Assembly (NCBI GenBank): GCA_009780955.1
Contig: WQZB01000046.1
Coordinates: 1 to 40,409, forward strand
Direction: 5' to 3'
Length of the DNA stretch: 40,409 bases
From: Polyangiaceae bacterium
GTDB taxonomy: Bacteria; Myxococcota_A; Polyangia; Polyangiales; Polyangiaceae
The translations under genes and the position numbers were made by a program. The notes beneath the pieces were generated by a model. It was not told the DNA's origin, did no database searches, and saw only the letters and a list, made by a program, of their open reading frames with translations. This document shows, one piece after another, positions 1-7,243 of this stretch. Each line of letters starts with the position of its first letter. The first letter of the stretch is position 1.

Positions 1-651
1 CGAGAAGTTTCCCAATCGCAGCGACTCCGTCTTGATGTTGAAGGCGCTTCCCCCCGTGATGATCTCGCCCGTCGAGGTGTGGATGCGGTAGTCGCGCACG
101 TCGCGGACCCCGCAGAGGATCACCGATTGGGGGAACGACGCCGGTCGGTCGTTGTACCCCGTTCGAAGCTGCCGCAGAACGGAGACCAAGGTGTCGCCCA
201 CCAGCGCGTCGATCTCGTCCACCATAAGCACGATGGGAACGCGCGAGTGGATGGCCCACTGCCCGAGCAACAGCGTGAGTGCGTTGCCCGGTGCAGCGCC
301 GGCGACCGCGCCTCTCCAATTCGACGCCGCCCAGCTGTCGGGCAGGAACATGCTGGCTCGCGTTCCAATGAGCTCGACGATCGTCTGGATCCCGATGGCA
401 ACGTCGTTGCGCGCCACCTGCGCGTTCTCGACGTTGACGTAAAGCGCCTGGTACCTTCCTTCACGATTGAGTCGTTCGACGATTGCGTTCAGCAGCGTCG
501 TCTTTCCCGTTTGCCGAGGAGCATGCAGGACGAAGTACTTTTCCCCGTCGATGAGCTGCTGAATCTCGGGCCAGTTAATCCGTGCGAAAGGGTCGATGCT
601 GTAGTGCTTTGCGGGTCGATTGGGGCCAGCGGTGTTGAAGTGTCGGGTCAT
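1..651 (-). CDS. P-loop (AAA-like) ATPase, partial, 3' end outside window
   Basis: This reading frame is open from the ATG at 651 to the window edge: 217 codons with no stop, so the C-terminus is missing. The frame contains a Walker A motif (APRQTGKTT, about residues 44-52) and a Walker B motif with acidic residues (VLMVDEID, about residue 147). The N-terminus (RHFNTAGPNRPAKHY) resembles a group of bacterial AAA-type ATP-binding proteins of unknown role that share a 'NTAGP...HY...PRQTGKT' layout; that likeness is from memory. The start is supported by a purine-rich AGGGAGAG about 7 nt upstream. The gene lies 44 bp downstream of the RlpA-like gene on the same strand. The ATPase fold is well supported. 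The biological role is not known, and the missing part could hold an effector domain. Confidence 0.8.
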   Translation of the reverse strand, partial: MTRHFNTAGPNRPAKHYSIDPFARINWPEIQQLIDGEKYFVLHAPRQTGKTTLLNAIVERLNREGRYQALYVNVENAQVARNDVAIGIQTIVELIGTRASMFLPDSWAASNWRGAVAGAAPGNALTLLLGQWAIHSRVPIVLMVDEIDALVGDTLVSVLRQLRTGYNDRPASFPQSVILCGVRDVRDYRIHTSTGEIITGGSAFNIKTESLRLGNFS

Positions 652-695
652 CGCGTCTCTCCCTTTGCACAATCCCCGTCGTCAAGCTCACAATC

Positions 696-1208
696 TCACG
701 GACCATCAACAATTCGCAGCTCCACGCGTGCCGTGCCAGTACGAATCATGTCGATGTCGCGGGCAGCTTGCTTTGAGAGATCGATGATGCGGTCGCGACT
801 TGCATAAGGACCGCGATCGATAATCCGAACACGGACGCGCGCACCCGTATCGACACGGCGGACCTCCACCCATGTCCCAAACGGCAGCGTGCGGTGAGCG
901 GCAGTCCGTTTGCTCGGGTCGAATCGCTCCCCGCTCGCCGTTCTTCGTCCGGCAAAAGCATTTCCGTACCACGTAGCCGTGCCAACTTGATGGGGAGCGG
1001 AACGCGGCGCCTTGGGTGTCTCAGACCAACCAGCGCTCTGTTTTGCTTCAGCGTGGATCACCGAAGGCGGCTGATACGAGCCCGACGGGGTGCACTCTGC
1101 AACAAGGCTGGCGAGCACCACGATTGCGCCTATTGCTCCTGCTTTCCGCAACGCGGAAAGACATCGCCCGGAATCAAGGCCCGGCAGGAGTGGTTGGCGC
1201 CTTACCAT
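696..1208 (-). CDS. rlpA: RlpA-like septal-ring/lytic transglycosylase-type protein
   Basis: This 170-residue protein has a double-psi beta-barrel of the RlpA type at about residues 75-166: GTATWYG, GRRTASGE, TAAHRTLPFGT, RIIDRGPY and RIIDLS are all present. In this family the His of the AHRTLP segment (here H105) and the Asp of DRGPY (here D131) are the catalytic pair of the peptidoglycan lytic transglycosylases, so the protein is probably an active cell-wall enzyme. An N-terminal hydrophobic stretch (about residues 22-37) is followed by Cys39. The residue before that Cys is Glu, which is not a good lipobox, so lipidation is uncertain. The C-terminal SPOR domain of E. coli RlpA is absent. 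A TTG at 1241 in the same frame would add 11 residues; the ATG at 1208 gives a more ordinary signal peptide. The name is by domain, not by demonstrated orthology. Confidence 0.85.
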   Translation of the reverse strand: MVRRQPLLPGLDSGRCLSALRKAGAIGAIVVLASLVAECTPSGSYQPPSVIHAEAKQSAGWSETPKAPRSAPHQVGTATWYGNAFAGRRTASGERFDPSKRTAAHRTLPFGTWVEVRRVDTGARVRVRIIDRGPYASRDRIIDLSKQAARDIDMIRTGTARVELRIVDGP

Positions 1209-1286
1209 GGGTCGATAGTCAGGTCTAGCACGAACCCACAATGGGTCTCGGGCAAGGAACGGCTACCATCATGCTATCACAAAAGT

Positions 1287-3884
1287 ATGATTCGATTGCC
1301 TTTCCACCTCGTTGCGATCGGTTTTGCTGTCGCAGCTTGTGGTGGGAGCAATCGCACACTGCCAGACGTAAGCGTGGCTCCCGCGACAACGCATGCAGCC
1401 GACGTGCGCATCGTGCGAGAGCGCCCGCCGATCGTGCTCATTGCACGCCAGGGCGATCCAGCAGCTTTTGTCGGTGTCGCGATCACGACGGCGGGAGTCG
1501 ATGCGTCGGCAAACGGAAAAGGCGTACAAGACGACGATCCAGAAATTCCTGTGGCACTTGCGGGTGTCGTCGAAGCGCGACTTGAAAAACGCCAGGTGTT
1601 GGCAAAGGTCACGCCTCAATGGGATGGGCTGCGTGCCGTAGTGCTTGCCAAGGGCAGCGACCAAGCCTTCGTGGCTGTAAACGCGCTGCACGCGGCCCTG
1701 ACAGCCGCAATCGAGCCCGTCGATCTTCTTGCTGCAAAGAAGAAACTGAATGCGCTCGGTGCGCGCCCCCTTGCTGACAAAGCGCTTGGGCGATGGGCAC
1801 GGTGCACTGGCTCGCCGTATGCGCTCACCTCGCGTGCAGGCAATAGCGGAACGGACTTGACGCTTACGAAGCTTGAATCGTGGCGCGCCGCATCGCACGG
1901 GCTCGGACGCGTTGCGATGTCCGCGGTCGGCCCACCCGGCGTGACAGAAGCTGCTGCACGCGCAGTCGGGCGCGGGCCCGCTTGGAGCCCTTCCACAACT
2001 CCGCTCGTCCCATCCAAGGTGCCGGATGATCCATCGACAACCGACGTCGATGTGTACGATGCATCGCCCAGCGTGGGCCTCGCACAAACTGTCGTGCACG
2101 CGACGTTTGAGGTGGGCTCGAGCAGTGCCGCGGCCTTGTCTGCTGAGGCGCTTGGCGATCCGCACGGGCCTCTCGCCACGCGTCTCGCCTCCCTCGATCC
2201 ACCGTTTCGCGCTCGCGAGATTACCGGCACGGCCCACCCGCGCGGAGGCTGCATTGGTGTGGTGCTCGAAGCGGCGCCTACCAGAGCCGCAGAACGGACA
2301 CCAGCAGCGGACATGGCGGCGGTCGTCGCCGATGCGATGGCCCTCGTCCGGTTCGAGATTCACACGAACCTCGCGGATGTAAGCGCAACGCTCGATGGGC
2401 AACGGCTCGCGCGACGTGCGGGTGACGCCAGGGAAGCCGCCGAACGTGCAGCATGGTGGGCCCTCGGCGATCGCGTGGCTCCGGCCGCCTCTTCCAAGGA
2501 GATTACCCACGCATCCATTGCCCTTGGCGTTCGCTCCTTGCGGGCGCAGGAGCCCCCGCTTATCGCGTCGGCCGCGTCGGCCGCGTCAGCCGCATCTGCA
2601 ACATCGGGACTCGAGCCGTTGCTCGAACCGTTGAAAGGCATGCTCATCGCAGCAGTCAGCCGCGCAGCCGCATCGTGGAAAATGCCTGTGGCCTTTGGGC
2701 GTACGCGCGTCGAAGCCGGTCAGGGCGAAGTTTGGCTGCTCGTCGCGTCACCATGCGGAACCAGCGGGGAGACGAATGCCGACGCGGGTGCCACGGCGAT
2801 CTTTGCGGTAGCAGCCGCCAATCACGCCGCTCACGCCATTCACGAAAGGTCCGCTCCCGGCGTCGAGGTTGAACCGTGGGTTACGGCTGACGGCGTGGGT
2901 CTGCTCGTGCACGGACCTGCGTTGCCTGGCGAAACGCCCACAGCGCACGCACAAAGGCTCGCCAACATCGCAGCAGAATCCTTTGTGGCCAATACATTGC
3001 ATACTACATCAATTACGAGTGCGCGCGCCGAGCTGCTACGGCGCGCGGCGATGGAAAGCGATCCCGCACTTTCAACGCTTGCCGAGGCATTGTCGCCCGA
3101 CAGGCCATCGGCAGTCATCGCGTGGGGACGAGCAGACAGCGTGCTACGCACATCCGAGCATGCCGTGATGGCGCGCGCGCGCGCACTCCGCTCCGGACCG
3201 GTGCGCCTCGCCGTGCTTGCCAACGTGGATGGTGCGCAGGGCGACGCCGCCCGACGCGCGATGGACCGTTGGATCGTTCGTCACCAAGGCGCTCGATCAT
3301 GCCCAGCGGCGCCCGCCTCACGCCAAGCGCGTTCCGGAACCTACCAAGCTGCCGCGCGCCGAGGCGCATTGCCAGGGGCGCTCATCGCCTTTCCCTTGCC
3401 GCCGGGCGATGAGACAGCGCGCGCACACGCAACGACGTTCGCACTTGCCATGGGCGGCCAGGGCGGACTGCTCGAAACAACGCTAACGACGCCAACGACA
3501 CCGGCCGGCAGCGCGCGAGCAAGTTCCGCACGCGTGGTGGGTTGGCCCGATGCCCCTGCCCTCGTCGTGCGCATCGAGAGCAACCAGGCAAGCCTCGATG
3601 CGGCCGTGATACAAGTGCGAGCCCTTGCCCTTCGCCTTCACACACGCGGCTTGCCAGCCGCTGATCTCGAGCGCGCAAACAGCCTTGCAGCGGAACTCGA
3701 GATCACTACCCTACTCGATCCACGTGCGCGCATCGTGGCAACGTGGAGAGGTGAATCCATCGAGGCCCGTCGAGCACGGACAAATGCAGACGAAGCACTT
3801 GCCTTCGCGAAAAAATACCTTGGCGAAACGATGCTCGTCGTTGCCACACGCTCACAAACCCCACAGGCAACCTCGGCGCCTTAG
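1287..3884 (+). CDS. lipoprotein, divergent M16 (insulinase-like) family
   Basis: This 865-residue protein starts at ATG 1287, where the N-terminus becomes a clear lipoprotein signal (hydrophobic core ending in AVAAC, Cys18). The open frame continues upstream to 894, but that part lacks signal character and overlaps rlpA. The mature protein begins Cys-Gly-Gly, with no Asp at +2, so outer-membrane sorting is expected. The overall arrangement resembles two-half M16 peptidases: alternating 'vealrrlr'-like helices, a central Ser/Ala/Pro linker, and an end reading YLGETMLVVAT like the M16 C-terminal strand. The zinc motif HxxEH is not found, so if it belongs to M16 it is a non-catalytic member. 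An Ala/Ser simple repeat (AASAASAASA) lies near residue 430. It ends 3 bp before the phospholipase-D gene, so the two are probably co-transcribed. The CDS is secure; the family call is moderate. Confidence 0.7.
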   Translation: MIRLPFHLVAIGFAVAACGGSNRTLPDVSVAPATTHAADVRIVRERPPIVLIARQGDPAAFVGVAITTAGVDASANGKGVQDDDPEIPVALAGVVEARLEKRQVLAKVTPQWDGLRAVVLAKGSDQAFVAVNALHAALTAAIEPVDLLAAKKKLNALGARPLADKALGRWARCTGSPYALTSRAGNSGTDLTLTKLESWRAASHGLGRVAMSAVGPPGVTEAAARAVGRGPAWSPSTTPLVPSKVPDDPSTTDVDVYDASPSVGLAQTVVHATFEVGSSSAAALSAEALGDPHGPLATRLASLDPPFRAREITGTAHPRGGCIGVVLEAAPTRAAERTPAADMAAVVADAMALVRFEIHTNLADVSATLDGQRLARRAGDAREAAERAAWWALGDRVAPAASSKEITHASIALGVRSLRAQEPPLIASAASAASAASATSGLEPLLEPLKGMLIAAVSRAAASWKMPVAFGRTRVEAGQGEVWLLVASPCGTSGETNADAGATAIFAVAAANHAAHAIHERSAPGVEVEPWVTADGVGLLVHGPALPGETPTAHAQRLANIAAESFVANTLHTTSITSARAELLRRAAMESDPALSTLAEALSPDRPSAVIAWGRADSVLRTSEHAVMARARALRSGPVRLAVLANVDGAQGDAARRAMDRWIVRHQGARSCPAAPASRQARSGTYQAAARRGALPGALIAFPLPPGDETARAHATTFALAMGGQGGLLETTLTTPTTPAGSARASSARVVGWPDAPALVVRIESNQASLDAAVIQVRALALRLHTRGLPAADLERANSLAAELEITTLLDPRARIVATWRGESIEARRARTNADEALAFAKKYLGETMLVVATRSQTPQATSAP

Positions 3885-3887
3885 CAC

Positions 3888-5060
3888 ATGATAAATTGGT
3901 GGGAACGCAAAGGCGGTAGCGGACCATGGTTCCGAATTGGTACCGACGAAGTCCGCTTGCTGCGAGATGGCGTCGAGGCCTTCCCTGCAATGCTCGAGGC
4001 CATCGCAAGTGCAAGGCGAGAGATCTTGCTCGAGATCTACTGGGTTAGCGCCGATGCCGTTGGCGAAACCTTCCGCACCATACTTGCAAGTCGAGCGAGG
4101 GCTGGAGTGACCGTGCGAGTCATCTACGACGCAGTCGGAAGCTTCGGCACACCCGAGGGGTTCTGGAAGCCGCTCGAAGACGCGGGCGGTGAGGTGCGTG
4201 AATTCCATCCGCTTTCGCCGTTTCGGCCGTCGTTTCGCCTCGCGCAAGTCGAGCAGCGCGATCACCGGAAAATACTCGTCGTCGACGATGTGGTGGGCTT
4301 CACCGGCGGCGTGAACCTCGCTCGTCCTTGGCTGCCCGTTGAAGACGGCGGACAAGCGTGGCGCGACGACATGGTGGAGGTGCGCGGGCACGTGGCCTCC
4401 GAGCTCCGAACGCTCTTTTACAAAACGTGGCGCAGACTCTGGCTACGCAACCTTCCGCAAAGCGGAGGCCAGCGCGGCGCACCAAAGGGACTCGTTCCAC
4501 TCAGCCGAAAGCCAACAGGAAGCATTTACGTGCTCGCGAGCCTTCGCCGAAGTCGGCGCAGTCTCCGGCGCGAATACATTCGGCGCATGAAGCTCGCCGG
4601 GCGCACGATCGACATCGCAAACTCGTACTTCGTGCCCGACAGAGCCATGCGAAATGCCCTATGTCACGCTGTTTTACGCGGGGTACGCGTGCGCGTGCTC
4701 GTTCCCCAGAAATGCGACGTGGCCATCGTGCAGTTCGCCATCGAGGCCATGTACGAGGGGCTTCTGCGTCGCGGTGTCGAAGTCTACTGCCACGCAGGAC
4801 CCATGATGCATGCAAAGACCGCAATCATCGACGACCGCTTCGTGACCATTGGCAGCTACAACCTCGACGAGCGCTCGCGCACGAAAAATCTCGAAGTCAA
4901 CGTTGCGGTGAACGACGAGGCCTTCGCGACCTACGTGCGCAGGTGGTTCGACCGCGATCTCGAAAAGGCAACGCGCATCGACTTGTACGAGTGGCGTGCA
5001 CGACCCCTTGCCCGGCGCGCGGTCGAATCCATCGCCTACGCGCTACGAAAGCTGTGGTGA
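3888..5060 (+). CDS. phospholipase D / cardiolipin synthase-like protein
   Basis: This 390-residue protein has two HKD catalytic motifs: H126-x-K128-x4-D133 (HRKILVVD) and H308-x-K310-x4-D315 (HAKTAIID), each followed by the usual GGVN and GSYN segments. This is the layout of bacterial cardiolipin synthases, which join two phosphatidylglycerols, or phosphatidylglycerol and phosphatidylethanolamine, through a phospho-histidine intermediate. It has no N-terminal membrane helices, so it resembles ClsB more than ClsA and is probably peripheral on the inner membrane. The next gene is a PlsC-type acyltransferase only a few bases away, which supports a phospholipid-synthesis role. A basic, Arg-rich segment (about residues 218-240) lies between the two halves. 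Other HKD enzymes (phospholipase D, phosphatidylserine synthase) are possible but less likely. Confidence 0.88.
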   Translation: MINWWERKGGSGPWFRIGTDEVRLLRDGVEAFPAMLEAIASARREILLEIYWVSADAVGETFRTILASRARAGVTVRVIYDAVGSFGTPEGFWKPLEDAGGEVREFHPLSPFRPSFRLAQVEQRDHRKILVVDDVVGFTGGVNLARPWLPVEDGGQAWRDDMVEVRGHVASELRTLFYKTWRRLWLRNLPQSGGQRGAPKGLVPLSRKPTGSIYVLASLRRSRRSLRREYIRRMKLAGRTIDIANSYFVPDRAMRNALCHAVLRGVRVRVLVPQKCDVAIVQFAIEAMYEGLLRRGVEVYCHAGPMMHAKTAIIDDRFVTIGSYNLDERSRTKNLEVNVAVNDEAFATYVRRWFDRDLEKATRIDLYEWRARPLARRAVESIAYALRKLW

Positions 5061-5065
5061 ACGAC

Positions 5066-5872
5066 ATGCCGTTCGGCTTACGTGAAAGCCGAGAAAGCCG
5101 CGCAGGCCGTGAAAACGCGCGCCTCGTTGTCCGCACGGGCGGATTTCTTGCCGTCACCACGCTGATGCTCGGCCCGTTCGTTCTGCGCATGCAAATGGCG
5201 AATCGGATGGGGCGCGATAGCGATAGTGTGCGCGAGGCCTGGGTCAACACGTGGGCGCGTTCGCTTTTACGGCTGTTCGCGGTCGATGTCGTGGTTGACG
5301 GCACCCTGCCCCCGCGAACGATGCGCGGCCGGCTCGTTGTGTCCAACCATCGCTCCGCCATCGATGTTGGCGTCATGCTGTCGACGTTTGGCGGCGTGAT
5401 GGTAAGCCGCGCAGATTTGGCAAATTGGCCAATCGTTGGGGCCGCGGCGCGCGCAGCCGGCACATTGTTTGTCGACCGCGCGAAAACCACGAGCGGCGCG
5501 CAAGTCATCCGCGCAATGCAAGGCCGGCTCGAAAAAGGGCAAAGCGTCTGCCTATTCCCTGAAGGAACAACCTTTGACGGTGACGAGATCCGCCCATTTT
5601 TCGGCGGCGCATTTGTCGCTGCGGCGCGCGCCGCAGCGGAAGTTCTGCCCGTGGGCATTGCTTACCCACACGCGTCGGGCGTGGCGTTTGTGAACGAAAC
5701 ATTCCCTCAGCACCTTGTGCGCATGGCACGAAGCAGCGGCGTGCGAATGGCGCTTGCCATCGGCAAGCCTTTCGCGTTGGCAAAGAGCGATCGCGCAAGC
5801 GTTGTCACAGGGCGAGCCCATGACGAAGTCGATGTGCTCGTCAAGCGAGCCCGAAAAATCTGTGGAGCATAG
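5066..5872 (+). CDS. plsC: 1-acyl-sn-glycerol-3-phosphate acyltransferase (PlsC-like)
   Basis: This 268-residue protein has the acyltransferase motifs NHRSAID (H95, D100, the NHx4D catalytic pair) and FPEGTT (164-169, glycerophosphate binding), and a conserved LPVGIAY segment afterwards. It should transfer a second acyl chain to lysophosphatidic acid, giving phosphatidic acid at the inner membrane. A hydrophobic helix at about residues 25-41 is the likely membrane anchor. I place the start at ATG 5066. A GTG at 5057, overlapping the stop codon of the phospholipase-D gene, would add three residues. The near-overlap argues for translational coupling. Some PlsC-like proteins acylate other lipids, for example ornithine lipids, so the substrate is inferred. 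Confidence 0.88.
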   Translation: MPFGLRESRESRAGRENARLVVRTGGFLAVTTLMLGPFVLRMQMANRMGRDSDSVREAWVNTWARSLLRLFAVDVVVDGTLPPRTMRGRLVVSNHRSAIDVGVMLSTFGGVMVSRADLANWPIVGAAARAAGTLFVDRAKTTSGAQVIRAMQGRLEKGQSVCLFPEGTTFDGDEIRPFFGGAFVAAARAAAEVLPVGIAYPHASGVAFVNETFPQHLVRMARSSGVRMALAIGKPFALAKSDRASVVTGRAHDEVDVLVKRARKICGA

Positions 5873-5882
5873 ACCGCGCGAG

Positions 5883-6083
5883 CTAACCACCACCAACCAA
5901 GTGCACCACCTCCACGATGTCGCCGCCCGAAACTCTACGTGTTGCGTGCTCCGCGCGCGTAATGATCTCGCGATTGATTTCGACAGCAACAGGTCCATCG
6001 GCAAGGCCGAGGTGCACCACGAGCTCGCGCACGGTCACGCTGTCTGGAACTTCGCGAGGGGAGCCGTTGATTGTAACTTGCAT
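5883..6083 (-). CDS. thiS: sulfur carrier protein ThiS
   Basis: This 66-residue ubiquitin-fold protein shows the ThiS pattern: MQVTINGSPREVP at the start, a VAVEINREII strand, the GGDIVEVVHLVGGG end and a C-terminal Gly-Gly. The C-terminal glycine is adenylylated by ThiF and converted to a thiocarboxylate that supplies sulfur for the thiazole ring of thiamine. The start is set by a GGAGAA ribosome-binding site about 8 nt upstream. No thiG, thiF or other thiamine gene is in the window, so the partners must be elsewhere. It faces plsC with only 10 bp between the two stop codons. A small sulfur carrier for another pathway (MoaD-like) is possible, but the sequence is closer to ThiS. Confidence 0.85.
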   Translation of the reverse strand: MQVTINGSPREVPDSVTVRELVVHLGLADGPVAVEINREIITRAEHATRRVSGGDIVEVVHLVGGG

Positions 6084-6272
6084 GGACGAGGTTCTCCGGG
6101 CGTAATTTTGCGCAATCTTGCGCCATCCTGCATTGGCTGCAAAGCAACGGCACACCTATCATGCGGCGTCAAACAAGGTCGCAGATCGAGTCTATGCGAC
6201 GTGCCAGCATAGTAGGCTTGCCAAGGGGCCCGTGTTCACCGACGATTTCACGCACCATTTTAGGAGAGCTCG
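6084..6272. other. divergent intergenic region thiS / 268-residue protein
   Basis: These 189 bp separate two divergent genes and should carry both promoters. It contains tandem TTGCGC words (around 6108-6121: TTTTGCGCAATCTTGCGC), which could be a protein-binding site, and the AGGAGAG ribosome-binding site of the rightward gene at about 6262-6268. I found no convincing -35/-10 pair and no RNA structure. Confidence 0.4.
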
Positions 6273-7079
6273 ATGGTCTACGACGAACGAATCGCTCTTC
6301 CGCGCATTCCCGAGGCAACAGCGGACGATCCGGAAGATGTTTCGTGGGCGCTTTCCACGGCCGAAGCCCTTTGGACACGTGGCGAGTTCACCGAAGGACT
6401 CAAGTGGCTACGCCGTGCCGCTGAAGCGGCATCCGACGCGGAGGCAGACGCACGCGCCCTCGTGCTTGCCAAAGCCGCGTCGGAGATCACTGCCAGAATT
6501 CGTCCTCCGACTCGCGCTGCGGCCGACGACACGAGCGCGCCAGAGACTGTCAACACCATCCCAACGCCGCCGCCCGAGCGAGCGCGTTCGGTGCCACCAC
6601 CGCTGCCCGCGGCTGCAGCAAAACGTTACTCAACTGCGCCGCCACGCCCGGGCATCTCGTCCCGCCCTCAACGGCCCGAGGCATCACCCCCGCACACCGA
6701 ACCCAAGCAATTCGGCGTACCGTTTTCTATGACTCCGCCGCCACCTTCGGCTCGTACATTTGCCGAAGCGCCGTCAACCACAAGAAGCACGGCAGACTGG
6801 GGTGCCCCAACGCACACCCTTACCGGTGATGACCACAATCTTGCGCTGAGCAGCGATCGCGATGGCAAAGCTCAAACGACGTCTTCATTGCCGACTGAAG
6901 CACGGTCCACGACAGCCGCCTTTCAAGCCGTGCATGTCGTTGTTTGGCGCGAAGGCCGCGGGATCCATGTCGCACCCGCAGGCACACTCGTGCCCTCCGC
7001 CACGGTTGATGCAATGCTTGTCTCGCTCGAACCAGGCGTTGACCTAGAGGCGTGGTTCTCGCGCAACTCGCACAAGTGA
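6273..7079 (+). CDS. hypothetical protein with helical N-terminus and Pro-rich middle
   Basis: This 268-residue protein has three parts. Residues 1-75 are helical and Ala/Glu-rich with a TPR-like look (EALWTRGEFTEGLKWLRRAAEAA). Residues 76-205 are disordered and rich in Pro, Ser and Thr. Residues 206-268 form a small predicted alpha/beta end (TAAFQAVHVVVWREGRGIHVAP). The start is well supported by AGGAGAG 6 nt upstream. There is no signal peptide and no membrane segment, so it is probably cytoplasmic. Proteins of this build are common in Myxococcota as adaptors, but I do not recognise this one. It precedes sucA by 164 bp and need not be functionally linked. Confidence 0.75.
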   Translation: MVYDERIALPRIPEATADDPEDVSWALSTAEALWTRGEFTEGLKWLRRAAEAASDAEADARALVLAKAASEITARIRPPTRAAADDTSAPETVNTIPTPPPERARSVPPPLPAAAAKRYSTAPPRPGISSRPQRPEASPPHTEPKQFGVPFSMTPPPPSARTFAEAPSTTRSTADWGAPTHTLTGDDHNLALSSDRDGKAQTTSSLPTEARSTTAAFQAVHVVVWREGRGIHVAPAGTLVPSATVDAMLVSLEPGVDLEAWFSRNSHK

Positions 7080-7243
7080 GACTCGATTCGAACTTGGATC
7101 GCGTCAAATCGAAAGCGCTCTGATCAGCTCTCAACGATGACAGTACGCATGCGTCAGCGATCAACGCTCTGCGCAATGCAAACCGCGAAACAATCGTGGT
7201 GTTGTGCTCTTCGCGATGCAAACCTATGTGCTAAGAAAACCAA

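Noticed and set aside
1269-2510. 413-codon minus-strand open frame
   Set aside because: It lies wholly antisense to the M16-like lipoprotein; the translation is Arg/Cys-rich with no domain, as expected for a GC-rich shadow frame.
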